64,000 nt of DNA, from assembly GCF_038432375.1 (NCBI RefSeq), contig NZ_JBCAUS010000003.1:186001-250000 (forward strand). Direction: 5' to 3'. This document shows positions 37,498 to 49,125 of the stretch, piece after piece (position 1 is the first letter of the stretch; each line of letters starts with the position of its first letter). The position numbers were made by a program, and so were the translations under genes. This stretch comes from Methanococcoides sp. LMO-2. GTDB taxonomy: Archaea > Halobacteriota > Methanosarcinia > Methanosarcinales > Methanosarcinaceae. A model generated the notes under the pieces. It was not told the DNA's origin. It did not search any database and saw nothing but the letters and a program-made list of their open reading frames with translations.

Positions 37498-37926
37498 TTA
37501 AACCCCGAACCCTTCCTGCAGGCACTTTTCCCTCCTGCAACCGGCTGTCAGCCTTAGTTCCTCTCGTATCTCTATACAGTTCTCCCATGGACCATGGACA
37601 TTGCAATATGCAATTGCACAAAATTCCCGGTACTTGCCAAAATATACCAACCCGAAAACAGCATCCGGTTTTACTCCCGGACCGAAGGTTGCCCTGCCGA
37701 TGGTGACCGTGTCCATCATCTTGGTGCGGCCATAGAGCTCAATATATTCGATATGATGCTCAGGGGTGTTCGGATGTATCGCTTTTTCTCCCACAACAAC
37801 GCGGATATATTCCTTCCCTGTACCTTCGTAGTTTCTGAGAACTTCGATTGTTGGGATGTGTCTTTCTTTTGAACGGTCATCGACATTATTTGTGTCTTCG
37901 GACCCTATGATCTCAGAAAATTCCAT
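37498..37926 (-). CDS. Superoxide reductase/neelaredoxin-like protein
   Basis: 142-aa protein of the desulfoferrodoxin iron-centre-II family that reduces superoxide to peroxide. Ligand pattern visible: His in ERHIPTIEV, His in IHPNTPEHHIEYIEL, and the Cys-His pair in AIAYCNVHGPWE, giving Fe(His)4Cys. The usual active-site Lys in EKHxP is replaced by Arg (ERHIP). The C-terminus carries an extra CRREKC pair. No N-terminal desulforedoxin domain. Single gene, convergent with the TatD-like gene. Oxygen-stress defence is the expected role. Confidence 0.85.
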   Translation of the reverse strand: MEFSEIIGSEDTNNVDDRSKERHIPTIEVLRNYEGTGKEYIRVVVGEKAIHPNTPEHHIEYIELYGRTKMMDTVTIGRATFGPGVKPDAVFGLVYFGKYREFCAIAYCNVHGPWENCIEIREELRLTAGCRREKCLQEGFGV

Positions 37927-38088
37927 GATATTACATTCTGGTTGTTGTGTGATATTCTTAACGGGAACCTTGAGATGGCAACACTAAAGATTTAAATCGA
38001 GGAGCTCTGGAAATCCAAAACTTTATTGCCACATAGACATTGAAAGTTCTTTTAATATTAAATGAATTTTTAATTGGGGTATAGGATA

Positions 38089-39177
38089 ATGAGAATTATT
38101 GTAAAGACTGGAGTGAGCATATTGATAATAGGCATTCTGCTCGTGGGATTTGCATGGGGAGGGTCGTCGGATCCTGTAAATAACGATGATAGCGAATTAG
38201 ATGATCCCGAACATACTGATGGGATCTTTGATCCAAATAACTCCAATTCCCTTTTTGAAGAGTACAAGAGTGATCCATTGTTCATAGCCAGCAGAGGAAA
38301 CTTTCCCGAAACAATCGATAGGGAGTGGAAAAATTCAGTTAATGACTGCTGGCTATCTCTTTCCATAAATCAACCGGCATACACAATTGATAGTTCTATA
38401 AGAAGCATCGCTGCCAATAGTGAATTTTTGATCGTAGATATAAGCTATGATCAGCATGGAAAAATGAATGAGTCAAGAATTGATGAGATCTATCGGAAGA
38501 TCGATGATCACTGTGAGCGTGAAGAGGGTATCAGTGGTATATCCGTGGTATTTATGTGGCCAATGGAAGATGAGAGCATACCACTTCCTGATTATGGACC
38601 GGAGATCTTTGAGGAAGCTAAAAGCAGTCCATCGTTCATAGCTGCCTACGGAACAATGCCTGTGATTACGCAGGAAAGTGAAAAAAGAAGATGGATAGAT
38701 TAGCTTGGACATACAAAAGATAGGGAACTCGACCCGTTCTTTGCTTCATCTAACGGACCTCTGATAAGTTATGGAGTGTACATCAACGGATACCTGAGTG
38801 TGGGCATGAACTCAGAAACACCTGAAAAAGTAAACGAATCCGTAATTGACGAAATATATCAGACGATAGACAAGCACTTCGAACAGGAAGCAGGTATAGA
38901 CGAAGTCCCGGTAGTATTTGAATGGGAGAGTCCTATAATCCTATGTGAAGAGGTAGTCAGTCCGCCATCATCGGATGAAGAAGATATTTGTGTGATAGAT
39001 GATGATGGAAATGTTGTAACCTATACAAGGGATGAAGCTTATTTAGATGAAGAAGGGAATCTTGTGGTCATCGATAATGGAACACCGGAGGAGATCGGGA
39101 CAGAAACCCAAACACCGGGATTCACCTCAATACTGCTCACTATCGGACTGTTATTTTCGGCAAGGCTGAGAAAGTAA
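38089..39177 (+). CDS. Exported PGF-CTERM protein with tandem domain and in-frame UAG
   Basis: 362-codon surface protein, ATG 38089 to TAA 39177, with one in-frame TAG at 38701-38703 (codon 205). Signal peptide IIVKTGVSILIIGILLVGFA, then Asp/Asn-rich linker. Two homologous domains follow: the first ends RIDEIYRKIDDHCEREEGISG, the second VIDEIYQTIDKHFEQEAGIDE, both followed by a VVF-W strand. TAG falls inside the second copy (EKRRWID-UAG-LGHTKDRELDP), opposite a normal residue of copy 1, and the frame runs on without further stops. It ends TQTPGFTSILLTIGLLFSA plus RLRK, a PGF-CTERM anchor. Signal at one end and anchor at the other make read-through essential for a surface protein. Function unknown. 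Confidence 0.78.
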
Positions 39178-39195
39178 TTGGATAATCAGATCAGC

Positions 39196-39220
39196 GGATC
39201 AGGGAGATCATCCCTGATCC
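39196..39220 (+). terminator. Terminator after the PGF-CTERM gene
   Basis: Perfect 10-bp arms GGATCAGGGA/TCCCTGATCC, loop GATCA, then AGACATCTTTTCC. It ends the surface-protein transcript before uvrA. The remaining gap to 39464 is AT-rich, with a TATA-like TATATTTAAG (39312-39321), and holds no gene. Confidence 0.75.
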
Positions 39221-39464
39221 AGACATCTTTTCCAATAAAAGAGGAAGGAAAATCTTTGCCATATTGACTGAAAAATACAATGACAATGTTTTTGGCAGAC
39301 CCTCTTGAAGAGTATATTTAAGTTTGTAATGAAAAACTAAGAAACTAATAATAAAGCAATATTTCACCTCAACAGCAAACCTTTAATGCTCTCACTCAAA
39401 TATCTCAAACCCCAACTTATCCTTCAAAGCATTACATATCTGAAAACACTACCTTCCAGAAACC

Positions 39465-42290
39465 ATGTCCCTGAAAAATATAATCGTCAAAGGTGCCAAG
39501 GAGCACAACCTGAAGAATATCGATCTCGTATTCCCCCGTGACAAACTGATAGTCATAACAGGGCTCAGCGGATCAGGAAAATCATCCCTTGCTTTTGATA
39601 CCATATATGCAGAGGGACAGAGGCGATACGTGGAATCACTTTCAGCTTATGCGAGGCAGTTCCTGGGACTTATGGAAAAACCGGACGTCGAGTACATAGA
39701 GGGACTTTCCCCTGCGATCTCCATCGAGCAGAAGACAACCAGCAAGAACCCGCGTTCCACAGTGGGAACGGTTACTGAGATCTATGACTATCTCAGGCTG
39801 CTCTATGCAAGAATAGGCATCAGGCACTGCCCAAAATGTGGCAAGACCATAGAGCCTCAGAGTGTTGACCAGATCGTTGACAGCATCATGAAAATAGATG
39901 AAGGGTCAAAGGTCCATATCCTTGCACCCCTTGTGAGGGAACGTAAAGGAGAGTACAAAAAATTGCTCACGGACCTCAGGGGAGAAGGGTTTGCACGCGC
40001 AAGGGTGGATGGAGATATCGTATCACTGGATGATGCCGAGACCATCGAACTTGGACGCTACTACAAGCACAACATCGAAGTGGTTGTGGACAGGCTTGCC
40101 ATCAAGAAAGGCATCGAAGAAAGATTGTCGGATTCCGTGGAGACTGCGCTTGAGAAGAGTGGCGGTACCCTGATGGTACATGTTCTTGACGGCGATGAGA
40201 TGGTGTTCAGCGAAAACCTCGCATGTACGGACTGTGGGATCGGATTTGAGGAAATGGAACCTTCTGCGTTCTCTTTCAACAGTCCTCAGGGTGCATGTGA
40301 AGAATGCCACGGTCTTGGAACTTCAATGGAGTTCGACCCTGAACTGATCGTACCTGACCCCACCCTGACATTGAGAGAAGGTGCCATCGAGCACTGGAGC
40401 AAGAAAGACGGCTACTACATGCAGGCACTGGAATCCGTGGGACAGCATTTCGGATTCTCACTGGATGTGCCCTTCGAGGAGCTTGAACAAAAGCACAAGG
40501 ACATAATCTTCAACGGTACCAATGAAATGATAAACTACGTGCACATCGGTAAGAACGGTGGTATGTGGAAGCATAAAGGTCGTTTCCGGGGAGTCATCTC
40601 CAATATTTCAAAAACTTATGATAATACCGAATCTGAGAACACGAAGGACAGGTTGAGGAAGTATATCACAACCAAGCCATGTACTACCTGTAGTGGCAAC
40701 AGGCTGAAACCCGCCAGCCTTGCTGTGACCATCAACGACAGCAACATCATCCAGGTCACGCAGATGTCCGTGGAGACATCATTGCAGTTCTTCGAGGAAC
40801 TGGAACCGACCCTCACACCACGCGAGTATTCCATTGCACGACTGATTCTCAAAGAGATCAAGGCAAGGCTTGGTTTCCTCATGGACGTCGGCCTTGATTA
40901 CCTTACACTTAGCCGTTCAGCAGCGACCCTTTCAGGAGGAGAGGCACAGCGTATCAGGCTGGCCACCCAGATCGGATCCAGCCTCATGGGAGTGCTGTAC
41001 ATCCTGGATGAGCCAAGCATAGGGCTGCACCAGAGAGACAACCTCAGGCTGATCAATACACTGAAACATCTTCGTGATATCGGCAACACGGTAGTTGTCG
41101 TGGAGCATGACGAAGAGACCATACTCAATTCAGATCACGTGGTAGATATGGGACCTGGTGCAGGTATCCACGGTGGAGAGGTCGTGGCAGAGGGCACGCC
41201 TGAAGAAATTATGGCACACCCTGATTCTCTTACCGGTCAGTACATGAGCGGAAAACTTGAGATCGCTGTGCCGGAGAAGAGGCGCAAACCAGCCGGTAAG
41301 CTGATCTTAAAAGGTGCATCACAGAACAATCTCAAGGGTATCGATGTGAAATTCCCACTTGGTGTCATGGCATGCGTCACCGGCGTATCCGGTTCCGGAA
41401 AGAGCACACTGATCAATGAGACCCTCAACAAAGTGCTTGCACAGAAGCTCCACCGCGCAAGGGACAGGCCTGGCAAGTACAAGGAAATCAAGGGTCTTGA
41501 CCTGATAGACAAGGTCATCACCATCGACCAGTCACCGATCGGAAGAACACCACGTTCCAATCCTGCTACCTACACCAACCTATTCACACCTATCAGGGAG
41601 CTATTTGCACAAACAAAGATGGCAAAGGCAAGAGGATACAAACCCGGAAGGTTCAGCTTCAATGTTCGCGGAGGACGGTGTGAGACCTGCTCAGGTGACG
41701 GTATCATTACAATTGAGATGCACTTTTTGCCTGACGTCTATGTGCCCTGTGAGGTCTGTCACGGGAAGCGCTACAACCGTGAGACACTTGAGGTGACCTA
41801 TAAGGACAAGACCATCGCAGATGTGCTGGACATGACCGTTGAGGAAGCACTGGAATTCTTTGAGAATGTACCCAAGATCAAGAGAAAGCTCCAGACTCTC
41901 TACGATGTTGGTCTTGGATATATCAAGCTGGGACAGTCCTCAACAACCCTCTCAGGAGGAGAGGCACAGCGTGTGAAGCTGGCAACCGAGCTTAGCAGGC
42001 GTTCTACCGGTAAGACGGTCTACATTCTTGACGAGCCTACAACAGGACTTCACTTTGATGATGTAAACAAGTTGCTTGATGTGCTCCAGAGACTTGTGGA
42101 TGCAGGTAACACGGTTATCGTGATCGAACACAACCTCGATGTCATTAAGACAGCGGACTGGGTCATCGACCTTGGACCAGAGGGTGGAGAGCGTGGAGGA
42201 ACCATCGTTGCCGAAGGCACACCTGAGAAACTGGCAAAGAGCAAGGACTCCTATACAGGGGAATTCCTGAAGCGGGTACTCAAGGGATAA
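39465..42290 (+). CDS. uvrA: Excinuclease ABC subunit A
   Basis: 941-aa DNA-damage recognition ATPase of nucleotide excision repair. Two ABC modules are present: Walker [14 protein letters not shown] (about residue 31) and [13 protein letters not shown], signatures [13 protein letters not shown] and [13 protein letters not shown], Walker [14 protein letters not shown] and [12 protein letters not shown]. Zinc knuckles CPKCGK, CxxC...CEECHG and CETCSGDG...CEVCHG are in place. Length is normal. In archaea uvrABC is patchy and of bacterial origin, though common in methanogenic Euryarchaeota. uvrB and uvrC are not in the window. Confidence 0.98.
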   Translation: MSLKNIIVKGAKEHNLKNIDLVFPRDKLIVITGLSGSGKSSLAFDTIYAEGQRRYVESLSAYARQFLGLMEKPDVEYIEGLSPAISIEQKTTSKNPRSTVGTVTEIYDYLRLLYARIGIRHCPKCGKTIEPQSVDQIVDSIMKIDEGSKVHILAPLVRERKGEYKKLLTDLRGEGFARARVDGDIVSLDDAETIELGRYYKHNIEVVVDRLAIKKGIEERLSDSVETALEKSGGTLMVHVLDGDEMVFSENLACTDCGIGFEEMEPSAFSFNSPQGACEECHGLGTSMEFDPELIVPDPTLTLREGAIEHWSKKDGYYMQALESVGQHFGFSLDVPFEELEQKHKDIIFNGTNEMINYVHIGKNGGMWKHKGRFRGVISNISKTYDNTESENTKDRLRKYITTKPCTTCSGNRLKPASLAVTINDSNIIQVTQMSVETSLQFFEELEPTLTPREYSIARLILKEIKARLGFLMDVGLDYLTLSRSAATLSGGEAQRIRLATQIGSSLMGVLYILDEPSIGLHQRDNLRLINTLKHLRDIGNTVVVVEHDEETILNSDHVVDMGPGAGIHGGEVVAEGTPEEIMAHPDSLTGQYMSGKLEIAVPEKRRKPAGKLILKGASQNNLKGIDVKFPLGVMACVTGVSGSGKSTLINETLNKVLAQKLHRARDRPGKYKEIKGLDLIDKVITIDQSPIGRTPRSNPATYTNLFTPIRELFAQTKMAKARGYKPGRFSFNVRGGRCETCSGDGIITIEMHFLPDVYVPCEVCHGKRYNRETLEVTYKDKTIADVLDMTVEEALEFFENVPKIKRKLQTLYDVGLGYIKLGQSSTTLSGGEAQRVKLATELSRRSTGKTVYILDEPTTGLHFDDVNKLLDVLQRLVDAGNTVIVIEHNLDVIKTADWVIDLGPEGGERGGTIVAEGTPEKLAKSKDSYTGEFLKRVLKG

Positions 42291-42328
42291 ATTGAGAATA
42301 ATAAAAGAAGCTAAAAAAGATTAAAATG

Positions 42329-42352
42329 GATATCTGACCAACGTCAGATATC
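42329..42352 (-). terminator. Hairpin overlapping the stop of the FmdE-like gene
   Basis: Perfect 10-bp arms GATATCTGAC/GTCAGATATC with CAAC loop. The TGA stop of the minus-strand gene (42344-42346) is inside the stem. On that strand a T-run (ATCTTTTTTAGC) follows. It also separates uvrA, which converges on it. Confidence 0.78.
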
Positions 42353-42928
42353 ATGACCTTCAAAACATGAAAGACAGACCATCTGTCCGTTCTTTACACG
42401 AAGACGTGTTTCCATTGCTTCTTCGCCGCATTCTGCACATGCTATGGAACGGTAGACCATGGCCTTTTCAGGCGGTTCGATCTCTACATTTGTTGCAGTG
42501 AAAAGTTCCTCATCCGGAATATCAAGGATTGCGAGACCCCTTTCTGCATGCCTTTGTTTGAACTCTTCCTTTTCCTCGTCAGTGGCAGTACCATTTCTTA
42601 CTTTGGGGAAAAGTTCGTTGTAGCGAGGATCTTCCCTGCGCTGGCGGGGATTTATTGAGATCCTGAGCGCTTCAGGGTTTCCTCTCTTGAAGAAAGTATA
42701 GACATGCTTTCCAAGGTCCCTGAACACAAGGTTGCCTTTTCCAAAGGTGCATCCATTGACCACTTGGATAGCATCCACACTGCAGGACTTGTTCTCAACA
42801 ATGACAACAAGTTCCTCGTCCTCAGCCCGATCCTTGAACTTATTGGCTGCATAGGTTGCAACCCTGTAACCAATAACAAGTCCAGGGCAGAGATGCCCGT
42901 GGAATTTTATAACATCATCCAGTTCCAT
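42344..42928 (-). CDS. FmdE-family protein with zinc ribbon
   Basis: 194-aa protein of the FmdE group, first described as a subunit co-purifying with molybdenum formylmethanofuran dehydrogenase. N-terminal FHGHLCPGLVIGYR and NKSCSVDAIQVVNGCTFGKGN are the conserved metal-binding Cys/His elements. The C-terminus has a zinc ribbon CAECGEE ... CLSC. The gene begins 9 nt after the purB stop and so is probably in one operon with it. The role of stand-alone FmdE proteins is not settled; metal delivery or redox sensing are possible. Confidence 0.88.
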   Translation of the reverse strand: MELDDVIKFHGHLCPGLVIGYRVATYAANKFKDRAEDEELVVIVENKSCSVDAIQVVNGCTFGKGNLVFRDLGKHVYTFFKRGNPEALRISINPRQRREDPRYNELFPKVRNGTATDEEKEEFKQRHAERGLAILDIPDEELFTATNVEIEPPEKAMVYRSIACAECGEEAMETRLRVKNGQMVCLSCFEGHDI

Positions 42929-42937
42929 GAGGTCACC

Positions 42938-44278
42938 TTAGAACTGACTTCTGATCTTTGCAACGACGTTCTCGACCTGGGTCACTGCAGTACCGATGTA
43001 CCTGTCAGGGTTCACAAGGTCTGTGATGTCATCCTCACTAAGGTATTGTGTGACCTCTGGCTTGGCCAGAAGTACTTCCTTGAGGTGCTTGCCTGACTCG
43101 TGTGCCTCCATTGCAGAGCTTCTCACGATCTCGTGGGCTTCCTGCCTTCCTACACCGCGCTTTGCAAGCTCGATCATGATAGCTTCACCCATGTTAAGAC
43201 CACGGAGAAGGTCAAGGTTCTTGCGAATGTTCTCAGGATAGAACCTGAGGTTTTCGATAACACCGATGGCCAGCTTGAGAAGGTGGTCGGTCAGCACACA
43301 GCTTTCAGGGAAAACTACCCTTTCACATGAAGAGTTGGTGAGGTCACGCTCATCCCAGAGAGTGTTGTTCAGAAGTTCCGGCTCGACCATTGAGCGGACG
43401 ATACGTGCCAGACCGCTGATCTGTTCTGACTTGATAGGGTTCCTCTTGTGAGGCATGGTGGAAGAACCTACCTGTTTCTTGCGGAAGCTTTCCTCGACCT
43501 CTGCGATCTCGCTTCTCTGGAGGGAGCGGATCTCCACTGCGATCTTGTCAAGGGTTGTTACTGTATTTGCCATCCACATGACGAACTCTGCGTGGCGGTC
43601 ACGCTGGATGATCTGGTTAGATACATCGACACTACCAAGACCAAGATATTCCATTGCATGTTTCTGGATCTCGATACCATCCTGTCCGAATGCTGCCTGT
43701 GTACCCACAGCTCCGGTCATCTGTCCTACCAGAAGACGTGGTGTGAGCTGGCCCAGACGCTCGAGGTGTCTTGACATCTCACTTGCCCAGATAGCAAACC
43801 TGAGACCGTATGTTGTTGGGACACCGATCTGACCGTGTGTTCTTCCTGCACAGACAGTATTCTTGTGCTCTTCTGCCTTTATCAACAAGACATCCAGAAG
43901 CGTGCGTACCTTGTCTTCAAGGATAGCAACTGCATCCATCATCTGAAGAGCGGTGGCTGTGTCCAGGATATCGTTGGATGTTGCACCAAAGTGCACCCAT
44001 TTTGCAGCATCTTCGCTGCACTGCTCGGAGATTGCGAGAACGATGGCCATCATGTCATGATGGATCTCATCTTCTATCTCTGTGACCCTTTCCAGTTTGA
44101 CAGAGCCAATGCTGTGCTCGATTGCATTCGCAGCTTCAACAGGTACGATGCCTACCTTTGCTTCAGCCTGTGAAAGAGCTGCCTCGGTCTTTAAGAGCTT
44201 TTCAAGGCGGTTTGCCTCACTCCAGACATATTTCATTTCGTCGGTACCGTAACGATATTCAATAGGATGGATTGCCAT
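42938..44278 (-). CDS. purB: Adenylosuccinate lyase
   Basis: 446-aa lyase acting twice in purine synthesis (SAICAR to AICAR, adenylosuccinate to AMP). Signature GSSTMPHKRNPIKSEQISG, the base region WVHFGATSNDILDTATALQM and AGRTHGQIGVPTT are visible. It has normal length and starts MAIHPIEYRYGTDEMKYVWS, a typical N-terminus. It is the first gene of a two-gene string with the FmdE-like gene. Confidence 0.97.
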   Translation of the reverse strand: MAIHPIEYRYGTDEMKYVWSEANRLEKLLKTEAALSQAEAKVGIVPVEAANAIEHSIGSVKLERVTEIEDEIHHDMMAIVLAISEQCSEDAAKWVHFGATSNDILDTATALQMMDAVAILEDKVRTLLDVLLIKAEEHKNTVCAGRTHGQIGVPTTYGLRFAIWASEMSRHLERLGQLTPRLLVGQMTGAVGTQAAFGQDGIEIQKHAMEYLGLGSVDVSNQIIQRDRHAEFVMWMANTVTTLDKIAVEIRSLQRSEIAEVEESFRKKQVGSSTMPHKRNPIKSEQISGLARIVRSMVEPELLNNTLWDERDLTNSSCERVVFPESCVLTDHLLKLAIGVIENLRFYPENIRKNLDLLRGLNMGEAIMIELAKRGVGRQEAHEIVRSSAMEAHESGKHLKEVLLAKPEVTQYLSEDDITDLVNPDRYIGTAVTQVENVVAKIRSQF

Positions 44279-44471
44279 ATCTTTTGGTCTCCTTGGATTG
44301 TGAAATTAAATTTACCAATGAACTATATGGGGTACATAAACAACAAACCCATAAATAAGCTTTGAGCATGAGATCCATTCAGAGTGAGACCATTTTCAAA
44401 AGTGACTAAAAAGACAATGTTTATCTATTGATAAATGCCATAAATTATATTGAGAACAGGGGGAAGCTATT

Positions 44472-44885
44472 GTGGAAAAATTACATGTGTTCCTTGAAAA
44501 GCTTGACAACAATGAGTTTACAACTAAGGATATTGACCTGCTTTTAAAGCAGATGGCAGAGGATGCAAAACAGGGTGCCATTAGAATGTCAAAGGATGAC
44601 AGGCAATGGTTACAGACATATGCATTCGGACTCCAGCAATTTGAGGTCATGTGCAGCAAAGACCCGTCAAAGATGAGAGCAGGGGACTGGAGACAGGTTG
44701 TAGAGGACTTCAGCAAGGTCAGGTTCTTTGTAGATGATATGGAAGAAAGAGGGCTTGTAAAGAACGTATTCTGGAATGTGGAAGGAATCGTTACGTTCGA
44801 TATACCGGATAATTTCGGATATAGAAATTTCATTTATTGCAGGATCAAAAGCTATCTTGAGAAACTGTATGCCCCGGAAAAATAA
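44472..44885 (+). CDS. Conserved-looking hypothetical protein
   Basis: 137-aa soluble, mostly helical protein starting at GTG after a GGGGGAAG ribosome site. No domain recognised. It is rich in charged residues with a WLQTYAFGLQQFEV and RAGDWRQVVEDFSKVRFFVDD core and a short C-terminal strand region (FWNVEGIVTFDIPDNFG). There are no Cys motifs, signal or membrane helix. Codon use and length look like a real gene. Upstream, divergent purB; downstream, tRNA-Arg on the other strand. Confidence 0.65.
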   Translation: MEKLHVFLEKLDNNEFTTKDIDLLLKQMAEDAKQGAIRMSKDDRQWLQTYAFGLQQFEVMCSKDPSKMRAGDWRQVVEDFSKVRFFVDDMEERGLVKNVFWNVEGIVTFDIPDNFGYRNFIYCRIKSYLEKLYAPEK

Positions 44886-44973
44886 TATAATAACTGATCC
44901 AACAAGCTTGTCAAACCAGTGAAGTTACTGCTTCAACAACGCCAATAGCTACAGAAAGGGCAGTATAGTAGAG

Positions 44974-45045
44974 CGGGCCTGCCGGGAATCGAACCCGGGT
45001 TCTAAGCTCCGGAGGCTAAAGTGATATCCACTACACTACAGGCCC
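44974..45045 (-). tRNA. tRNA-Arg(CCG)
   Basis: 72-nt cloverleaf on the minus strand: acceptor GGGCCTG/CAGGCCC, D-arm GTG...CAC, T-arm CCGGG-TTCGATT-CCCGG. Anticodon loop CTCCGGA gives anticodon CCG (Arg CGG codon). The anticodon stem has one U-U mismatch at its second pair. The 3' CCA is not encoded. No intron seen. Confidence 0.88.
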
Positions 45046-45353
45046 ACGATAGGAGCGTCTTAAGCTCTCATCAAGTGTTTTCAATTGTAACTGGTTCTAG
45101 GATAAACCAGTTATTATATTATTGTTTTGGAATACGCACTTAAAGGACAAACAAGAAGATTCAAAGTGAAGATCTTGAAGATGCATCCCGAAATTAGTTC
45201 AGTAATATAACTTTATTCAATCGAATACCATAGTTTATTGATATAATTTTATTGTTGAAAACATATTAATACGCAATTCAATACATTAAAGCATGGATAT
45301 AATGGAGTCATTGCCATACAATATTTACAAAAACGACCTAATTCATACAAAAA
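45046..45353. other. Intergenic region between tRNA-Arg and a sensor kinase
   Basis: AT-rich stretch holding the tRNA promoter (minus strand, AT-rich box near 45110-45125) and that of the kinase. No further gene seen. Confidence 0.45.
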
Positions 45354-46955
45354 ATGACAATGAAAAAAGAAGAACAAGCCTCTGAAAATTCTCAACAGAT
45401 TGCAGAACTGCAACAAACTATAAGGGAACTCAAAGATGAGATGGACCTTGTTAAAAGAAGGTCCACTGAGAAAGAAGAGTTCTACAAACTGCATCTTGAG
45501 AACCTTAACGATGTTGTTTTTAGTATCAACAATGAGGGCAATTTTACATACATCAGCTCTGCTATTGAGCACTTCACCGGCTATCTTCCAGAAGAAGTGA
45601 TCGGTACTTCTTTTTCAAAATACATCTATCCTGATGACCTTCCGGGCCTTATTGAAGATATGGACAGGACAATTAAAGGTGAACATAAACCTTACATGTT
45701 CAGGGTGATCGCAAAATCCGGAAAGATAACTCACGTACACACATCTTCAAAAGTGATGATCAAGGATGGGGAAATTACCGGCCTTAACGGAATAATGGTA
45801 AATATTGATCGTCTCAAAAAGGTCGAATTTGAGCTGATGAAGGAAAAAGAAAAAGCTCAGCATTATTTGAATGTGTCAAATGTGATTTTCGTCGCTATTG
45901 ACAGAAACCAGAAGATCACACTCATAAACAGGAAAGCTGAGGAAATCCTTGAGTATTCTGAAAATGAGATTCTTGGAAAGAACTGGTTTGATCTGTTCAT
46001 ATCTGAAGACATCTCAGAAGAAATGAAAGATATATTCAATAAAATAATGGCAAAAGATGCCGAAATTTTTGAATATCACGAAAATCCCATCATCGTAAGA
46101 TCAGGTCATGAAAGAATCATTTCCTGGCATAACTCTTTGCTTTATGACAGTAAAGGGTATATCACAGGAGTACTTGCTTCGGGCATCGATGTTACTGAGA
46201 AGAAGATCGCAGAAAAGGAACTTATATCTGCAAAACTTGAAGCTGAGACTGCAAATCAGGCAAAGACTACATTTATTGCAAACATGAGCCATGAGCTGCG
46301 CACACCTCTTAACGCAGTTATTGGTTTTTCGGAGATTCTTCTTGAAAGAAAATTCGGAGATGTCAATGAAAGGCAGGAAAAATACCTTTTAAATATAAAT
46401 TCCAGTGGAAAACGATTGCTTGATGCATTTAATTTAATGCTGGAGCTTTCAAAGATCGAATCCGAAGTTTTTGAACTTGAATACAACACAATTGAAGTAA
46501 CCGAATTTATCAACGGGCTAAGGGAACACTTCGTACCAATAATCCGGGAAAAGCAGCAGGAACTGTCATTTGTCATCAACACAGATGTAAAATATATTAT
46601 AATCGATATTGAAAAAGTAGAACATAGTATCACCCACCTTATCGAGAACGCAAGTAAATTCTCACAAAATGGCGGTTCTATTGAGGTAGAGGTCCACGAT
46701 ACCGGTAAAGATATTGTTTTCGAGATCTCAGACAAAGGTATCGGAATATCTGAAGAGAACATCGATAGGCTTTTCAACCCATTTACTCAGATCGATTCAT
46801 CTTCAACAAGAGCCCACGGAGGAATGGGTCTTGGACTATGCCTTGCAAAAAAGCAGTCAGAACTGCATGGTGGATCACTCAGTGTAAGCAGTGAGTTGAA
46901 TAAAGGTAGCACTTTTACTTTTACGATACCAATAAAACCTGAGATCAAAAAGTAA
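45354..46955 (+). CDS. PAS-domain sensor histidine kinase
   Basis: 533-aa cytosolic histidine kinase. An N-terminal coiled coil (QQIAELQQTIRELKDEMDL) is followed by two PAS domains (DVVFSINNEGNFTYISSAIE; VIFVAIDRNQKITLINRKAE), HisKA with a complete H-box IANMSHELRTPLNAV, and an HATPase domain (LIENASKFSQNGG, ISDKGIGISEENI, GGMGLGLCLAKKQ). No receiver domain and no membrane segment. Partner unknown. Starts ATG 45354, or in-frame ATG 45360. Confidence 0.92.
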   Translation: MTMKKEEQASENSQQIAELQQTIRELKDEMDLVKRRSTEKEEFYKLHLENLNDVVFSINNEGNFTYISSAIEHFTGYLPEEVIGTSFSKYIYPDDLPGLIEDMDRTIKGEHKPYMFRVIAKSGKITHVHTSSKVMIKDGEITGLNGIMVNIDRLKKVEFELMKEKEKAQHYLNVSNVIFVAIDRNQKITLINRKAEEILEYSENEILGKNWFDLFISEDISEEMKDIFNKIMAKDAEIFEYHENPIIVRSGHERIISWHNSLLYDSKGYITGVLASGIDVTEKKIAEKELISAKLEAETANQAKTTFIANMSHELRTPLNAVIGFSEILLERKFGDVNERQEKYLLNINSSGKRLLDAFNLMLELSKIESEVFELEYNTIEVTEFINGLREHFVPIIREKQQELSFVINTDVKYIIIDIEKVEHSITHLIENASKFSQNGGSIEVEVHDTGKDIVFEISDKGIGISEENIDRLFNPFTQIDSSSTRAHGGMGLGLCLAKKQSELHGGSLSVSSELNKGSTFTFTIPIKPEIKK

Positions 46956-46988
46956 ATCGGTCTGAAAAAAAGAAGATATAAAAAAGGA

Positions 46989-47189
46989 TCATTCCTTTGA
47001 AACATCGTAGTAGCATCTTTTAGGAGAATATACCAGGCCTTTCTTTTTCAGGGATGCAATTGTTTTACTAACAAGTTTGCTTTCAAGACCTGTGGACTCT
47101 GCAATGTCACCTGGTCTTAAGGATTTGTCTGAGCTTTCCAGAGCATTCAGTACTGCAGATTCTGTTTCAGTTAATGTTTCTTCACTCAT
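46989..47189 (-). CDS. Small winged-helix DNA-binding protein
   Basis: 66-aa single winged-helix domain: helix-turn-helix LRPGDIAESTGLESKLVSKTIASL, then the wing KKKGLVYSPKRCYYDV. Related to stand-alone MarR-like or transcription-associated wHTH proteins of archaea. Lies downstream of rps10 beyond a terminator. Target unknown. Confidence 0.75.
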   Translation of the reverse strand: MSEETLTETESAVLNALESSDKSLRPGDIAESTGLESKLVSKTIASLKKKGLVYSPKRCYYDVSKE

Positions 47190-47322
47190 GATTCAACCTC
47201 ACACTGATATGGAAATGTGATGATATAAACGTTTTCTAGAGATGATAAAACCAAACGATAAGGATAGCTTGAGCTCACACTCAGAATTTTAGAAAATAAA
47301 TTAAGAAATAGGGAGGAGAGAT

Positions 47323-47344
47323 GTTACAGATAAATATCTGTAAC
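47323..47344 (-). terminator. Terminator at the end of the rps10 transcript
   Basis: Perfect 10-bp arms GTTACAGATA/TATCTGTAAC, 2-nt loop (likely opens to a slightly larger loop), 36 nt past the rps10 stop. T-rich sequence (TTTCTTAATTTATTTTC) follows on the minus strand. It closes the long RNA polymerase-ribosomal block. Confidence 0.75.
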
Positions 47345-47379
47345 GTTGTTCCATTTCGTTTTGAACAATATCGATGTAC

Positions 47380-48992
<1,613 letters not shown>

Positions 48993-49102
48993 AATATATT
49001 CTCCTTTATTTTTTGATTGTTAGATGCAATATCTATAATTTTGACCTAAATTGTTGTTTCTGCTTTTAAACCTTTCCAACGGATAGGACATTTCATAGCA
49101 AA

Positions 49103-49125
49103 AAGATGGATTTAGTATCCATCTT
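49103..49125 (-). terminator. Hairpin overlapping the fusA stop
   Basis: Perfect 9-bp arms AAGATGGAT/ATCCATCTT with loop TTAGT on the plus strand. The TAA stop (49124-49126) overlaps the stem. TTTTTGC follows on the minus strand. Likely a terminator or processing site between fusA and tuf. Confidence 0.65.

Noticed and set aside
44974-45045. The tRNA as tRNA-Pyl (anticodon CUA)
   Set aside because: The anticodon loop is CTCCGGA, giving CCG for Arg, and the overall shape is a normal elongator tRNA.
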